The position numbers were made by a program, and so were the translations under genes. Under the pieces are notes generated by a model. The model was not told the origin of the DNA. It saw only the letters and a program-made list of their open reading frames with translations, and ran no database searches. From Clostridium sp. AT4 (GTDB lineage Bacteria > Bacillota > Clostridia > Lachnospirales > Lachnospiraceae), in NCBI RefSeq assembly GCF_001517625.2, contig NZ_LN999827.1, positions 205,348 to 269,347 of the forward strand: a stretch of 64,000 bases of DNA, read 5' to 3'. Below, in pieces: positions 14,666 through 24,583 of this stretch; the stretch's first letter is position 1; every line of letters starts with the position of its first letter.

Positions 14666-15850
14666 TCACTCACCCATAGCCATCTCATAGATGCGGATCA
14701 TGTCTTCCTCATCCAGTTCCCGGATGCCTGTCAGCCTGCGTGCTCCGCCTCCGGAGCATTTTTCTGCCATCACCTTAAAGTATGCAGGATCCACGCCCAG
14801 TTCCTTTAAGCTCACCGGCATATCCAGGGATTTAAAGTAATCTTCCGTTTCCCGGATACCGGCCTGCGCCGTACGCTCCGGATGTTCAAAATCCATCTCC
14901 TGATTCCATACATTCACTGCATACTGCGCAAAACGGTTCACATCATTCTGATATACATATCTGGCCCAGGAAGCCCAGAGCGCCGACAGGCCTGCACCAT
15001 GGGCGATCCGGTCGTCCATTCCCGACAGTTCATGCTCTAACTGATGAACCGGCATAAATACCTGTCTTCCTGCTCCGGTCAGGTCATTGTGGGAAAGGCT
15101 TCCAGCCCACATCAGTGCCGCTCTTGCCTCATAATCCTCCGGATTTTCATGGACAATCCTTCCTGCTTCGATCACAGCCTTTAACAATCCCTCCGCCATA
15201 CGGTCTGTAAGGCTTGTATCATGTCCCAGACTGAAATACCGCTCCAGAGTATGCATCATAATATCCACTGTGCCGCAGCCTGTCTGGAAGGCATTTACGG
15301 TATAGGTCAGCTCCGGGTTACAGATGGAAAATAAAGGCCTGTGAGTTACACTGTTAAAACCTCTCTTTAGGCCGTTTTCCTCGTTAGTGATCACGCAGGA
15401 GGCGCTCATCTCACTGCCTGCGGCAGCCAATGTAAGAATAACACCAACAGGGAGGGCCTTCTTCGGAACAGCTTCCTTCATATGGAATTTCCATACATCC
15501 ACATCAGGATTCCCTACGCCGTCTGCTATGCACTTGGAGGAATCGATCACGCTTCCTCCGCCTACTGCCAGGATAAAATCTACCTGTTCCCTCCGGCACA
15601 GCTCAATACCCTTTCTTGCCATGGAAAGAACCGGATTGGCCTGAACGCCTCCTAGCAGCACATATCCGATCCCTTCTTCCTCCAATGACCTGCAAACCGT
15701 ATCAAGAAGACCCGTCCGCTTCACGCTTCCTCCGCCAAAATGAATGAGAACCTTCTTAAAGCCATACTCCCGGATCAGCTTTCCCACCTTAAGATGGGTA
15801 TCCTTTCCAAAAATCATCCGCGTCGGTGCATAAAATTCAAAATTTTCCAC
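14666..15850 (-). CDS. Iron-containing alcohol dehydrogenase (butanol dehydrogenase-like)
   Basis: Group III alcohol dehydrogenase (394 aa), probably reducing aldehydes with NAD(P)H in fermentation. The N-terminal NFEFYAPTRMIFGKDT, the GGGSVKRTGLLD and AVGGGSVIDSSKCIADG dinucleotide segments and metal-ligand histidines in the second half (HTLERYFS, MPVHQLEHELSG, DRIAHGAGLSALW) match the BdhA/YqhD subgroup. Translation begins at GTG 15850 behind AGGAG. It stands alone and divergent from the M23 gene. Substrate range is not readable from sequence. Confidence 0.93.
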   Translation of the reverse strand: MENFEFYAPTRMIFGKDTHLKVGKLIREYGFKKVLIHFGGGSVKRTGLLDTVCRSLEEEGIGYVLLGGVQANPVLSMARKGIELCRREQVDFILAVGGGSVIDSSKCIADGVGNPDVDVWKFHMKEAVPKKALPVGVILTLAAAGSEMSASCVITNEENGLKRGFNSVTHRPLFSICNPELTYTVNAFQTGCGTVDIMMHTLERYFSLGHDTSLTDRMAEGLLKAVIEAGRIVHENPEDYEARAALMWAGSLSHNDLTGAGRQVFMPVHQLEHELSGMDDRIAHGAGLSALWASWARYVYQNDVNRFAQYAVNVWNQEMDFEHPERTAQAGIRETEDYFKSLDMPVSLKELGVDPAYFKVMAEKCSGGGARRLTGIRELDEEDMIRIYEMAMGE

Positions 15851-16030
15851 GTTTACTCCTCCTTGTCCTATGCCGCCTCATGCAACCCCACATGGCTCGC
15901 ATTCTGTCCTTATTTTACCACATACGCATCATTTTCTCAATTTAATTTGGCCGTCTCTTCCCCACCATCATATTTTCCCATCCCGCCCCATAGACTGTTC
16001 TCAGGACCTTATTCTAAAGAGGTACTTTTG

Positions 16031-17248
16031 ATGAAGCTTTTCCCTCATTTTATTTCCCATATTTCCAGTTTTTTCCACAAGCACTCCCAGGCGGTCATTT
16101 GGGCAGAGCTTGCAGCACTTGTATTTCTGTTCTCCGGCCTTTTTCCGGCCTTTCACCAAAAAGCCTTAAACGTTCTTTCCGGCCGCCCTTTGGCATCTTC
16201 CTCCGATGCCTCAAAATCCCCGGCAAAAAGCAGTATAAAGTGGGTGGATTTTAATGTAACAGCCGAAGCCTTAAATCAGGCCTTCCGCTATGATGTAGAT
16301 ACCGTTCAAAGCCCGATTCATCTAAACTGGGTCGATCTTCTTGCTCTCCTTGGCAGCCGGTACGGCGGAGATTTTTCCTCCTACCGGCCAAAGGATATGG
16401 AAGCCATGGCAGAAGCGGTATTAAAGGGTGAAACGACAATGGACACACTGAAAGAAAAATCGAAGAACTTTGACTACTACAGAGAAGCATACGGAGCCGT
16501 CCTGGACGGAATGGTAGGAGTATTTAAAGCGGAAATCCCTGTAAGCGAAGCCCCGCCGGAATATGTCTCTGAAAATCAGGATCAGGACTCTGGCACCATC
16601 TGGGTCACAAAATACGGCCTGAAAGCCTTTTCTCCCATCGCCAAGGGCTTTCCCTACAATGATTATGATGATTTCGGGGCAGCAAGAAGCTATGGCTTTA
16701 AGCGCCAGCACCTGGGCCATGACATGATGGGGCAGGTAGGAACACCCATTATCTCCGTAGAGTCCGGCTATGTGGAAGCCATTGGCTGGAACCCCTATGG
16801 CGGCTGGAGGATTGGGATCCGCAGCCTGGATCAGAAACGTTACTATTACTACGCCCATCTGCGCAAAAACTACCCCTACCAGTCCAATCTCTCTCAGGGT
16901 TCCTATGTCCAGGCCGGAGACGTGATCGGCTATCTGGGCCGCACCGGCTACAGCACTACGGAAAATACCAACAACATCGACACACCACACCTCCATTTCG
17001 GACTGGAGCTGATCTTTGACGAAGCCCGCCGCCAGGAGGGAAAGGAGGTGTGGATCGACTGCTATGGGCTGATCCAGTTTCTGGAACGCAGCCGCTGTGA
17101 AACAGTCAAGGTAGAGGGCACCAAGGAATGGATCCGCGTCTATGGCATGAAGGAAGCGGATCCACAAAGGGGCGGCAATCCCCCCGAAGAAGGCAGTTCC
17201 CCGGAAGAAGGCAGTTCTCTGGCTCCTTCTATGACAGGCGGTGGATAA
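16031..17248 (+). CDS. Membrane-anchored M23 family peptidase (LytM-like)
   Basis: Peptidoglycan endopeptidase or LytM-like factor (405 aa). ATG 16031 has AGAGGT upstream; the frame is open back to 15740, but that part overlaps the alcohol dehydrogenase gene and is not coding. Residues 19-40 form a transmembrane signal anchor (AVIWAELAALVFLFSGLFPAF). The LytM domain near residues 215-340 carries RQHLGHDMMGQVGTPI (His/Asp zinc ligands) and TPHLHFGLEL. The tail is rich in Pro, Gly, Glu and Ser with a repeated EEGSSPEEGSS. Its last 20 bases overlap the convergent DUF1015 gene. It may remodel the wall in growth or sporulation; no spore-specific signal is seen. Confidence 0.9.
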   Translation: MKLFPHFISHISSFFHKHSQAVIWAELAALVFLFSGLFPAFHQKALNVLSGRPLASSSDASKSPAKSSIKWVDFNVTAEALNQAFRYDVDTVQSPIHLNWVDLLALLGSRYGGDFSSYRPKDMEAMAEAVLKGETTMDTLKEKSKNFDYYREAYGAVLDGMVGVFKAEIPVSEAPPEYVSENQDQDSGTIWVTKYGLKAFSPIAKGFPYNDYDDFGAARSYGFKRQHLGHDMMGQVGTPIISVESGYVEAIGWNPYGGWRIGIRSLDQKRYYYYAHLRKNYPYQSNLSQGSYVQAGDVIGYLGRTGYSTTENTNNIDTPHLHFGLELIFDEARRQEGKEVWIDCYGLIQFLERSRCETVKVEGTKEWIRVYGMKEADPQRGGNPPEEGSSPEEGSSLAPSMTGGG

Positions 17249-18467
17249 ACAGCCCGCTTCTGAGTTTTGGCTCAAACCAGGTGGATTTAGGCGGCATCAG
17301 CTGTCCTGCATCCGCCACCGCCAAAAGCTCTGTAATGGAAGTGGGATACATGGAAAATGCAAGCTTCATATCGCTGTCCGCTCTGCGTTCCAACTCCTTT
17401 AATCCCCGGATTCCTCCGATAAAATCAATTCTGCAGTCTGTTCTCGGATCACCGATTCCAAGAACAGGTCCTAAAAGCTGATCCTGAAGAATGGATACAT
17501 CCAGCCCTGCGACCGGATCTTCACTCTCATATTCCGGCCTTATCTTCAGACCGTACCATTCTCCCTCCAGATACATTCCAAAGGTTCCCTTCTGATCCGG
17601 GGCAAAGGCCTCCTTTCCCAAAAGATGAATCTCAAATTTTTCTTCTGCTTTCTTTAAAAATTCCTCTTTTCCCAGACCATTTAAGTCCTTTACCACCCGG
17701 TTATAGGGCAGGATCATCAGCTCATCATCGGGGAACAGAACAGACAGAAAATAGTTAAAGGGCTCTTTTCCTGTGTAGTCCGGGTTTTCCTGCCGTCTTT
17801 TAAGTCCCGCCTTGACGGCTGAAGCCGCTCTGTGGTGGCCGTCTGCAATATAGGCCGCAGGAAGCTTCTCAAAGGCCTCCTCTACTACCTTTACCATCCC
17901 GGGATCACCTATTTTCCATACCCTGTGGCGGATACCGTCCTCTGATACAAAATCATACAGAGCCTTCTCCTTTTTTGCCTGCTCCACCAGGCGTTTTAAT
18001 TCCTCCTGCCTGCGGTAAGCCAGAAAAATAGGGCCTGTATGGGCGTTGGTGGCATCCACATGGCGGATGCGGTCCTGCTCCTTGTCTTCTCTGGTATTCT
18101 CATGCTTTTTGATGACCCCGTTTATATAGTCATCCACTGCGCAGCAGGCCACGATCCCGGTCTGGCTGCGTCCATCCATGGTAAGCTCATACAGATAATA
18201 GGCAGGATCGGAATCTGTTACATATATGCCCTCTTTGATCTGGCTGTCAAGAAGCTCCCTGGCCTTTTCATATACCCGGTCATCATATGTGTCTACCTCT
18301 GCCGGAAACTGTGTCTCCGGACGGTCAATATTTAAAAATGAATATGGGTTCCCCTTGACGGCCTCACAGGCCTCCTGCCGATTATATACATCATAGGGGA
18401 GGGCCGCTGTACGGGCCGCCATCTCCCCCCTGGGTCTGATACAGATAAATGGTTTTACTGCTGCCAT
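17229..18467 (-). CDS. DUF1015 domain protein
   Basis: A 412-residue cytoplasmic protein of the DUF1015 family (AAVKPFICIRPRGEMAARTAALPYDVYNRQEA, later LPAAYIADGHHRAASA and FNYFLSVLFPDDELMILPYNRVV). The YIADGHHR motif suggests an enzyme, but no biochemical role is settled. In Clostridia this family is repeatedly found with serC and serA, as here, hinting at a role linked to serine or phosphoserine metabolism. The start has GGAGAAAAATT upstream. A terminator-like hairpin separates it from serA, so it may be partly uncoupled. Its 3' end overlaps the convergent M23 gene by 20 bases. Confidence 0.88.
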   Translation of the reverse strand: MAAVKPFICIRPRGEMAARTAALPYDVYNRQEACEAVKGNPYSFLNIDRPETQFPAEVDTYDDRVYEKARELLDSQIKEGIYVTDSDPAYYLYELTMDGRSQTGIVACCAVDDYINGVIKKHENTREDKEQDRIRHVDATNAHTGPIFLAYRRQEELKRLVEQAKKEKALYDFVSEDGIRHRVWKIGDPGMVKVVEEAFEKLPAAYIADGHHRAASAVKAGLKRRQENPDYTGKEPFNYFLSVLFPDDELMILPYNRVVKDLNGLGKEEFLKKAEEKFEIHLLGKEAFAPDQKGTFGMYLEGEWYGLKIRPEYESEDPVAGLDVSILQDQLLGPVLGIGDPRTDCRIDFIGGIRGLKELERRADSDMKLAFSMYPTSITELLAVADAGQLMPPKSTWFEPKLRSGLFIHRLS

Positions 18468-18552
18468 AATTTTTCTCCTCTTTCTATTCTCCCTGTCCGC
18501 AGAGGCCAGAGACTCAAAAAGCCCTCACAGCCATCCGGCTGATCGCAGAGAC

Positions 18553-18588
18553 CAAAAAGCCTCCACAGCCGGCCGGCCATGAAGGCTC
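18553..18588 (-). terminator. Terminator-like hairpin after serA
   Basis: Minus strand: an imperfect stem between AGCCTTCA (18587-18580) and TGTGGAGGCT (18567-18558), followed by TTTTTGG. A second copy of GGCTTTTTG-(A/G)-TCTCTG lies about 45 bases further on, so the serA-DUF1015 gap holds an imperfect direct repeat. Confidence 0.5.
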
Positions 18589-18636
18589 TTACAATTCACA
18601 CTGCCGATGCCTTAACATCACAGGCTTCATTATCAC

Positions 18637-19800
18637 TTATTTTACCTTGCGCACCCTGAGCACACCCTCGATGGCTTTTAATTTCTCAATGGTAGCCGCT
18701 TCCGGCTTATGCTCCAGATCCAGAAGCGTATAAGCATACTTATCACGGCTCTTATTTGTCATGTCCGTAATATTTACGCCCTGGGCTGCCAGAATTCCCG
18801 TAATCTGTCCGATCATATTTGGGATATTCATATGAAGCACCGCGATCCGGCTCTCTGCCTGGCATACACCCATATCGCAGGCCGGGAAATTCACGGAATT
18901 GCGGATGTTTCCATTTTCCAGATAATCCGTCAGCTCTTTAACAGCCATCACTGCACAGTTATCCTCAGACTCCTTTGTGGATGCTCCCAGATGAGGCGTC
19001 AGGATCACACGATCCATATTGGCTGCTTTGGGATTGGGGAAGTCGCTTACATAGCGGGCCACCTTACCGGATGCCAGCGCCTCTGCCATATCGTCATCAT
19101 TTACCAGTGTGTCTCTGGCAAAGTTTAATACTACCACGCCATCCTTCATCATGTCCAGCTTTTCTTTATTGATCATGCCCTTTGTAGACTCCATAAGCGG
19201 CACATGAACGGTTATGTAATCACACTCCTGGAAAATGGTGTCCACATTGGTAATATGCTTTACATTTCTGGAAAGCCTCCAGGCGGCATTAACAGAGATA
19301 TAGGGATCATAGCCATATACATCCATTCCCAGATGGGTAGCTGCGTTTGCCACTTCTGCGCCGATGGCTCCAAGACCGATGACACCCAATTTCTTTCCCT
19401 TTATTTCACAGCCTGCAAAGGCCTTTTTGCTCTTTTCCGTTGTCTTCGCAATCTGGGGATCTGCGGCATTTTCCTTACACCATGCAAGTCCTCCTGCAAT
19501 ATCTCTGGAAGCCAGGAAGAGCCCTGCCAAAACCAGCTCCTTTACGCCGTTTGCATTGGCTCCCGGAGTATTAAATACCACGATTCCCTTCTTGGCACAT
19601 TCATCCAGAGGGATATTATTCACACCGGCTCCGGCACGGCCTACGGCCAGAAGTCCTTCCGGAAGCTCCAGCTCATGCATGGAGGCGCTGCGCACCAGAA
19701 CCGCATCTGCCTCTGCCATCTGATCGGTAAAGGTATAATCTGCCGGGAACAGCTCGGTTCCGCAGGCAGCAATTGGATTTAAGCACTGAATCTTTTTCAT
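18637..19800 (-). CDS. serA: D-3-phosphoglycerate dehydrogenase
   Basis: First enzyme of serine synthesis (387 aa): oxidises 3-phosphoglycerate to phosphohydroxypyruvate with NAD. The Rossmann motif is GVIGLGAIGAEVANAA (around 142-157). Catalytic segments include VLNFARDTLVND and LTPHLGASTKESEDN (active-site His). The C-terminal ~70 residues (IAVLHMNIPNMIGQITGILAAQGVNITDM) form an ACT domain, probably for serine feedback. It is the short type without the extra ASB domain. ATG 19800 is chosen; it overlaps the serC stop and follows GGGG. Confidence 0.96.
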   Translation of the reverse strand: MKKIQCLNPIAACGTELFPADYTFTDQMAEADAVLVRSASMHELELPEGLLAVGRAGAGVNNIPLDECAKKGIVVFNTPGANANGVKELVLAGLFLASRDIAGGLAWCKENAADPQIAKTTEKSKKAFAGCEIKGKKLGVIGLGAIGAEVANAATHLGMDVYGYDPYISVNAAWRLSRNVKHITNVDTIFQECDYITVHVPLMESTKGMINKEKLDMMKDGVVVLNFARDTLVNDDDMAEALASGKVARYVSDFPNPKAANMDRVILTPHLGASTKESEDNCAVMAVKELTDYLENGNIRNSVNFPACDMGVCQAESRIAVLHMNIPNMIGQITGILAAQGVNITDMTNKSRDKYAYTLLDLEHKPEAATIEKLKAIEGVLRVRKVK

Positions 19801-20888
19801 TTCCCCTGCCCCCATTTCTTCTCAAACTCATCCATAAAGGCTACCAGCTTCTCCACGCCCTCCATGGGCATTGCATTGTAAATGCTGGCTCTCATGCCTC
19901 CTACGGTACGATGTCCCTTTAAGTTTTCAAGACCCGCTGCCTTAGACTCCTTTACAAAAAGCGCATCCATTTCCTCATTTCCCGTGATAAAGGGAACATT
20001 CATAAGGGAACGGTCCTTCTTTTCCACTGTTCCCTTAAAGAGACGGCTCTGATCCAGGAAATCATAGAGAAGCTTTGCCTTCTTCTCGTTGCGCTTTTTC
20101 ATTTCCTCCAGACCGCCCATTTCCTTTAGCCACTTAAATACCTTGCCGCAGATGTAAATGCCATAAGTAGGGGGGGTGTTGTACAGGGAGCCTGCATCCG
20201 CATGGGTCTTGTAGCGCAGCATGGTGGGTGTTCCATCCAGTACATCCTCTCGGATCAGATCCTCTCTGATAATGGCAATGACCGTTCCTGCAGGTCCTAC
20301 ATTTTTTTGGGCACCTGCAAAAATAAGGCCGTATTTCGTCACATCCACCGGCTCAGATAAGAAGCAGGAAGACTGGTCTGCCACCAGATCCTTGCCCTTT
20401 GTATTGGGAAGGGTCCAGAACTTGGTTCCGTAAATGGTGTTGTTCTCACAGATATACACATAGTCCGCATTTTCTGAAATGGGAAGATCGGAACAGTCAG
20501 GAATATAGGAAAATGTCTTGTCTGCACTGGATGCAACAGCATTTGCCTGTCCGTACATCCCGGCTTCCTTATGGGCCTTTTTCGCCCACTGTCCGGTGAT
20601 AATGTAATCTGCTACCCGGTTCTTCATCAGGTTCATGGGAACCATGGCGAACTGCTGGGATGCGCCGCCCTGCATGAAAAGCACCCGGTAATTATCAGGA
20701 ATCTGTAAAAGGTCCCGCAGATCTGATTCCGCAGCCTTGATAATGTCATCGTATGATTTTGAACGGTGGCTCATCTCCATCACTGACATTCCAGTGCCTC
20801 TGTAATCCAGCATCTCTGCTGCAGCTTCCTTCAGAACAGCCTCCGGCAGCACAGCCGGACCTGCGGAAAAATTATAAACTCTGCTCAT
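19797..20888 (-). CDS. serC: Phosphoserine aminotransferase
   Basis: Second enzyme of serine synthesis (363 aa): transaminates phosphohydroxypyruvate with glutamate, using PLP. Starts with the family hallmark YNFSAGPAVLPEAVL. The PLP-binding lysine is in FAGAQKNVGPAGT (around residue 190), and the late motif GMRASIYNAMPMEGVEKL closes the substrate site. It is the first gene of the serC-serA pair, with an overlapping junction to serA. The leader (20889-21095) carries a direct repeat of CTGCATA units (20950-20985) and a TTATCA/TGATAA dyad (20994-21013), but no riboswitch that I recognise. Confidence 0.97.
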   Translation of the reverse strand: MSRVYNFSAGPAVLPEAVLKEAAAEMLDYRGTGMSVMEMSHRSKSYDDIIKAAESDLRDLLQIPDNYRVLFMQGGASQQFAMVPMNLMKNRVADYIITGQWAKKAHKEAGMYGQANAVASSADKTFSYIPDCSDLPISENADYVYICENNTIYGTKFWTLPNTKGKDLVADQSSCFLSEPVDVTKYGLIFAGAQKNVGPAGTVIAIIREDLIREDVLDGTPTMLRYKTHADAGSLYNTPPTYGIYICGKVFKWLKEMGGLEEMKKRNEKKAKLLYDFLDQSRLFKGTVEKKDRSLMNVPFITGNEEMDALFVKESKAAGLENLKGHRTVGGMRASIYNAMPMEGVEKLVAFMDEFEKKWGQGK

Positions 20889-21096
20889 CCTGTCTCCTCC
20901 TTATTCTGGGTGCCTTTCATTTTTTGCCCTGCATCTGTATTTATATATATGCAGACAGTTTTTCACTATGCAGACTGTCCGCCTATATTCGCTTTATCAT
21001 GATGTAGTGATAATGCATTGAAAACACTATACTCCTTTTTTACGAAATTTTCAAGCATAAATTTCAGAATATTTTTCCTTTTCTCTTAGTATTTCC

Positions 21097-21150
21097 AAAA
21101 AAATACAGCCAGATCAGGAAGGCGACTTAATACCTTCCTGCCAGCTGTAT
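21097..21150 (-). terminator. Terminator of the leuB-ilvD-ilvB operon
   Basis: Minus strand: ATACAGC (21150-21144) pairs with GCTGTAT (21109-21103) and CAGGAAGG (21140-21133) with CCTTCCTG (21122-21115), followed by TTTTTTTGG. It begins 6 bases after the ilvB stop. Confidence 0.85.
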
Positions 21151-21155
21151 ATTTA

Positions 21156-22838
21156 CTATCCAATTTTCAAATCTGTATCATCAAAGGCATCTGCAATGGG
21201 TGCTCCCGGAGATACCATGGGAAATACCTTATCATCACAGCCGATCTGACAGTCGATCACAACGGGAATATTCAGGCTGATGGCCTCTCTTAAAACCGGC
21301 TCCAGCTCCTCCTTCTGGGTCACACGGTACGCCTTTGCGCCCATGGCCTCTGCAATCTTTACAAAGTCCACTGCATCATTGAGCACCGTCTGGGAATAGC
21401 GCTTTCCGTAAAAGAGCGTCTGCCACTGACGCACCATTCCCAGCACATGATTATTTAATATCACCTGAATCACAGGGATATTGTAACGGGTGGCAGTAGC
21501 GATCTCGTTCATATTCATGCGGAAGCAGCCGTCTCCGGCAATATTGATCACCGTCTTGTCCTTACAGCCCATCTTGGCTCCAATGGCTGCTCCCAGGCCA
21601 TAGCCCATGGTTCCCAGACCGCCGGAGGTTAAAAGGGATCTGGGATAGCGGTATTCATAATACTGGGCCGCCCACATCTGATGCTGTCCCACCTCAGTGA
21701 CGATCACAGCGTCTCCCTTTGTCATCTCATTGATGGTCTGTATGATAAACGGCCCTGTAAGCACAGACTTGTCGTAACGCAGAGGATACATATCCTTCAT
21801 CCGCTCAATATGGGCGATCCATTCGTCATGGTTGATGGGATCCAGCCTGGCATTGAGCTTTCTCAAGATGACCTTGGCGTCTCCGATGATCCGGGCATCC
21901 ACATGGATATTTTTATTGATTTCCGCACGGTCAATATCAATCTGGAGAATTTTGGCATTTTTTGCAAATTTGGAGGCATTTCCCGTCACGCGGTCGCTGA
22001 AGCGTGCTCCCACTACGATCAGCAGATCTGCCTCTGTGATACCGAAATTGGAGGTTTTTGTGCCGTGCATGCCTACCATGCCTGTATAAAGCTCATCGGT
22101 GCCGTCATAAGCACCCTTTCCCATCAGGCTGTCCGCCACTGGAGCCTGTATTTTTTTGGCAAATGCCCGCAATTCCTCCGATGCATTGGAGATCACAGCT
22201 CCGCCTCCTACAAAAATAAAGGGCTTCTGAGCTTTGCGGATCATGGAAATAGCCTGCTCCACATCCTCCTCTAAAATGGAATCGCTCTGACGCACAATAG
22301 GCTCCGGAGCCTGAGGCTCATATTCACATACAGCCGCAGTCACATCTTTTGTGATATCGATCAGCACCGGGCCGGGCCGGCCGGTCTGGGCTATCGTGAA
22401 AGCACGGCGAATCACCTTTGCTAGCTTATTTATATCTTTTACAATGAAATTGTACTTGGTAATGGGCATGGTAACGCCTGTAATATCAATCTCCTGGAAA
22501 CTGTCCTTTCCCAGCAGGCTGTTAGCTACGTTGCAGGTAATGGCAACTACGGGAACGGAGTCCATATAGGCGGTGGCGATTCCTGTTACCAGATTGGTCG
22601 CACCAGGGCCGGAAGTAGCCAGACACACTCCTACTTTTCCTGTGGCTCTGGCATATCCGTCTGCCGCATGGGAAGCGCCCTGCTCATGAGAGGTAAGAAT
22701 ATGGGTAATCTCATGCTGATGCTGATACAGCGCATCGTATATATTCAGGATGGCTCCGCCCGGATAGCCAAACACCGTATCCACTCCCTGTTCCTTTAAA
22801 CATTCAATAACGATTTCTGCCCCCGTCAATTTACTCAT
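21156..22838 (-). CDS. ilvB: Acetolactate synthase, large (catalytic) subunit
   Basis: Thiamine-diphosphate enzyme (560 aa) joining two pyruvates, or pyruvate and 2-oxobutyrate, in valine/leucine/isoleucine synthesis. The start MSKLTGAEIVIECLKEQGVDTVFGYPGGAIL is the classic IlvB N-terminus; ATG 22838 follows AAGGAG. The catalytic Glu is in SHEQGASHAADGYARATGKVG and the ThDP motif in NIAGDGCFRMNMNEIATA...ILNN. It has biosynthetic rather than catabolic AlsS features. No small regulatory subunit (ilvN) follows; it may be encoded elsewhere. Last gene of leuB-ilvD-ilvB. Confidence 0.96.
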   Translation of the reverse strand: MSKLTGAEIVIECLKEQGVDTVFGYPGGAILNIYDALYQHQHEITHILTSHEQGASHAADGYARATGKVGVCLATSGPGATNLVTGIATAYMDSVPVVAITCNVANSLLGKDSFQEIDITGVTMPITKYNFIVKDINKLAKVIRRAFTIAQTGRPGPVLIDITKDVTAAVCEYEPQAPEPIVRQSDSILEEDVEQAISMIRKAQKPFIFVGGGAVISNASEELRAFAKKIQAPVADSLMGKGAYDGTDELYTGMVGMHGTKTSNFGITEADLLIVVGARFSDRVTGNASKFAKNAKILQIDIDRAEINKNIHVDARIIGDAKVILRKLNARLDPINHDEWIAHIERMKDMYPLRYDKSVLTGPFIIQTINEMTKGDAVIVTEVGQHQMWAAQYYEYRYPRSLLTSGGLGTMGYGLGAAIGAKMGCKDKTVINIAGDGCFRMNMNEIATATRYNIPVIQVILNNHVLGMVRQWQTLFYGKRYSQTVLNDAVDFVKIAEAMGAKAYRVTQKEELEPVLREAISLNIPVVIDCQIGCDDKVFPMVSPGAPIADAFDDTDLKIG

Positions 22839-22880
22839 AGTCCTGTTACTCCTTCTCAAAGGGATTTTGATTTTATCTTC

Positions 22881-24548
22881 TTACTGCTTTACCTGAAGGA
22901 TAGCGCCCTTGTCCGCGGAGGTCACAAGGGAGGCATATCTTGCCAGATACCCCGAGGTCACCTTCGGTTCTCTGGGCTGCCATTTTGCCCTTCTTGCTTC
23001 CAGCTCCTCACCGGATACAAGGACATTCAGGGAATGATTGTCAATATCAATGGAAATCCGGTCCCCTTCTTCCACCAGTGCAATAGGGCCGCCCACTGCT
23101 GCCTCCGGGGATGCATGGCCGATGGAAGCGCCTCTGGAAGCGCCGGAGAACCGTCCGTCCGTGATCAGAGCTACCGTAGAGCCCAGTCCCATTCCTGCAA
23201 TAGCGGAGGTAGGATTGAGCATCTCTCTCATACCGGGGCCGCCCTTGGGGCCTTCATAGCGGATCACAACTACATCTCCCGCAACGATCTTTCCTCCCTT
23301 GATGGCTGCAATAGCATCCTCCTCACAGTCAAAGACTCTGGCCGGACCTTCATGCTTTAACATCTCAGGCGCAACGGCAGAACGCTTTACCACGGCGGAA
23401 TCCGGGGCCAGATTGCCCTTTAGGATGGCGATGCCGCCGGTCTGGCTGTAGGGATTTTCTACCGGGCGGATCACCTCTGGATTTAAGTTTGGACAATTCT
23501 TTATATTTTCTCCCACGGTCTTTCCCGTTACGGTCATGCAGTCCAGATTTAAAAGTCCCTTCTTGCTGATCTCGTTCATCACCGCATAGATGCCTCCGGC
23601 CTCGTTTAAGTCCTCCATATAGGTAGGGCCTGCAGGAGCCAGATGGCAGAGATTCGGGGTTCTGGCGCTGATCTCATTGGCAATATCCACGTTTAAATCC
23701 ACGCCCGCCTCATGAGCAATGGCCGGAAGATGGAGCATACTGTTGGTGGAGCAGCCCAGGGCCATGTCCATAGTCATAGCATTCATAAAGGCTTCTTTTG
23801 TCATAATATCCCTTGGTCGGATATTTCTGCGGTACATCTCCATAACCTGCATGCCGGCGTGCTTTGCCAGCTTAATACGTTCGGAGTAAACAGCCGGGAT
23901 GGTTCCGTTGCCCTTAAGCCCCATTCCCAGAACCTCTGTTAAGCAGTTCATGCTGTTAGCTGTATACATGCCGGAGCAGGAGCCGCAGGTAGGGCAGGTT
24001 TTTCTCTCGTATTCTTTTACGTCTTCCTCGGTAATGGTTCCGGCTGTATAGGCACCCACTGCCTCAAACATGCTGGAAAGACTGGTCTTGTGTCCCTTTA
24101 CGTGGCCTGCCAGCATGGGGCCGCCGCTGACAAATACGGTAGGCACATTGATCCTGGCTGCAGCCATCAGAAGCCCCGGCACATTTTTATCGCAGTTGGG
24201 AACCATAACAAGGGCGTCAAACTGGTGGGCCAGCGCCATGCACTCTGTAGAATCTGCAATCAGGTCTCTTGTTACCAGAGAATATTTCATGCCGATATGA
24301 CCCATGGCAATGCCGTCGCAGACTGCAATAGCCGGAAACACCACCGGAGTACCTCCTGCCATGGCTACGCCCAGTTTTACAGCCTCCACAATTTTATCCA
24401 GATTCATATGGCCCGGCACGATCTCATTGTAGGAGCTTACAATACCCACCATGGGCTTTTTCATCTCTTCTTCCGTCATTCCAAGGGCATTAAACAGGGA
24501 GCGGTGAGGCGCCTGCTGCATACCGGTCTTTACTGCATCACTTTTCAT
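22881..24548 (-). CDS. ilvD: Dihydroxy-acid dehydratase
   Basis: Fe-S dehydratase (555 aa) making 2-oxoisovalerate or 2-oxo-3-methylvalerate from the dihydroxy acids. Cluster-binding cysteines lie in NCDKNVPG and [17 protein letters not shown]. Further hallmarks are [10 protein letters not shown] near residue 77, [20 protein letters not shown] and [19 protein letters not shown]. Full family length. AAAGGAG precedes the ATG; the leuB stop lies 35 bases upstream. Part of the leuB-ilvD-ilvB operon. Confidence 0.97.
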   Translation of the reverse strand: MKSDAVKTGMQQAPHRSLFNALGMTEEEMKKPMVGIVSSYNEIVPGHMNLDKIVEAVKLGVAMAGGTPVVFPAIAVCDGIAMGHIGMKYSLVTRDLIADSTECMALAHQFDALVMVPNCDKNVPGLLMAAARINVPTVFVSGGPMLAGHVKGHKTSLSSMFEAVGAYTAGTITEEDVKEYERKTCPTCGSCSGMYTANSMNCLTEVLGMGLKGNGTIPAVYSERIKLAKHAGMQVMEMYRRNIRPRDIMTKEAFMNAMTMDMALGCSTNSMLHLPAIAHEAGVDLNVDIANEISARTPNLCHLAPAGPTYMEDLNEAGGIYAVMNEISKKGLLNLDCMTVTGKTVGENIKNCPNLNPEVIRPVENPYSQTGGIAILKGNLAPDSAVVKRSAVAPEMLKHEGPARVFDCEEDAIAAIKGGKIVAGDVVVIRYEGPKGGPGMREMLNPTSAIAGMGLGSTVALITDGRFSGASRGASIGHASPEAAVGGPIALVEEGDRISIDIDNHSLNVLVSGEELEARRAKWQPREPKVTSGYLARYASLVTSADKGAILQVKQ

Positions 24549-24583
24549 ATGTCCGATCTCCTTTTATGGGGTTATTTCTGTAT

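Noticed and set aside
15740-16030. In-frame N-terminal extension of the M23 peptidase
   Set aside because: It overlaps the divergent alcohol dehydrogenase gene, and a good start with ribosome binding site and signal anchor lies at 16031.
20889-21095. Search for a riboswitch or T-box in the serC leader
   Set aside because: Only a short direct repeat and a small dyad were found; no T-box specifier or antiterminator pattern.
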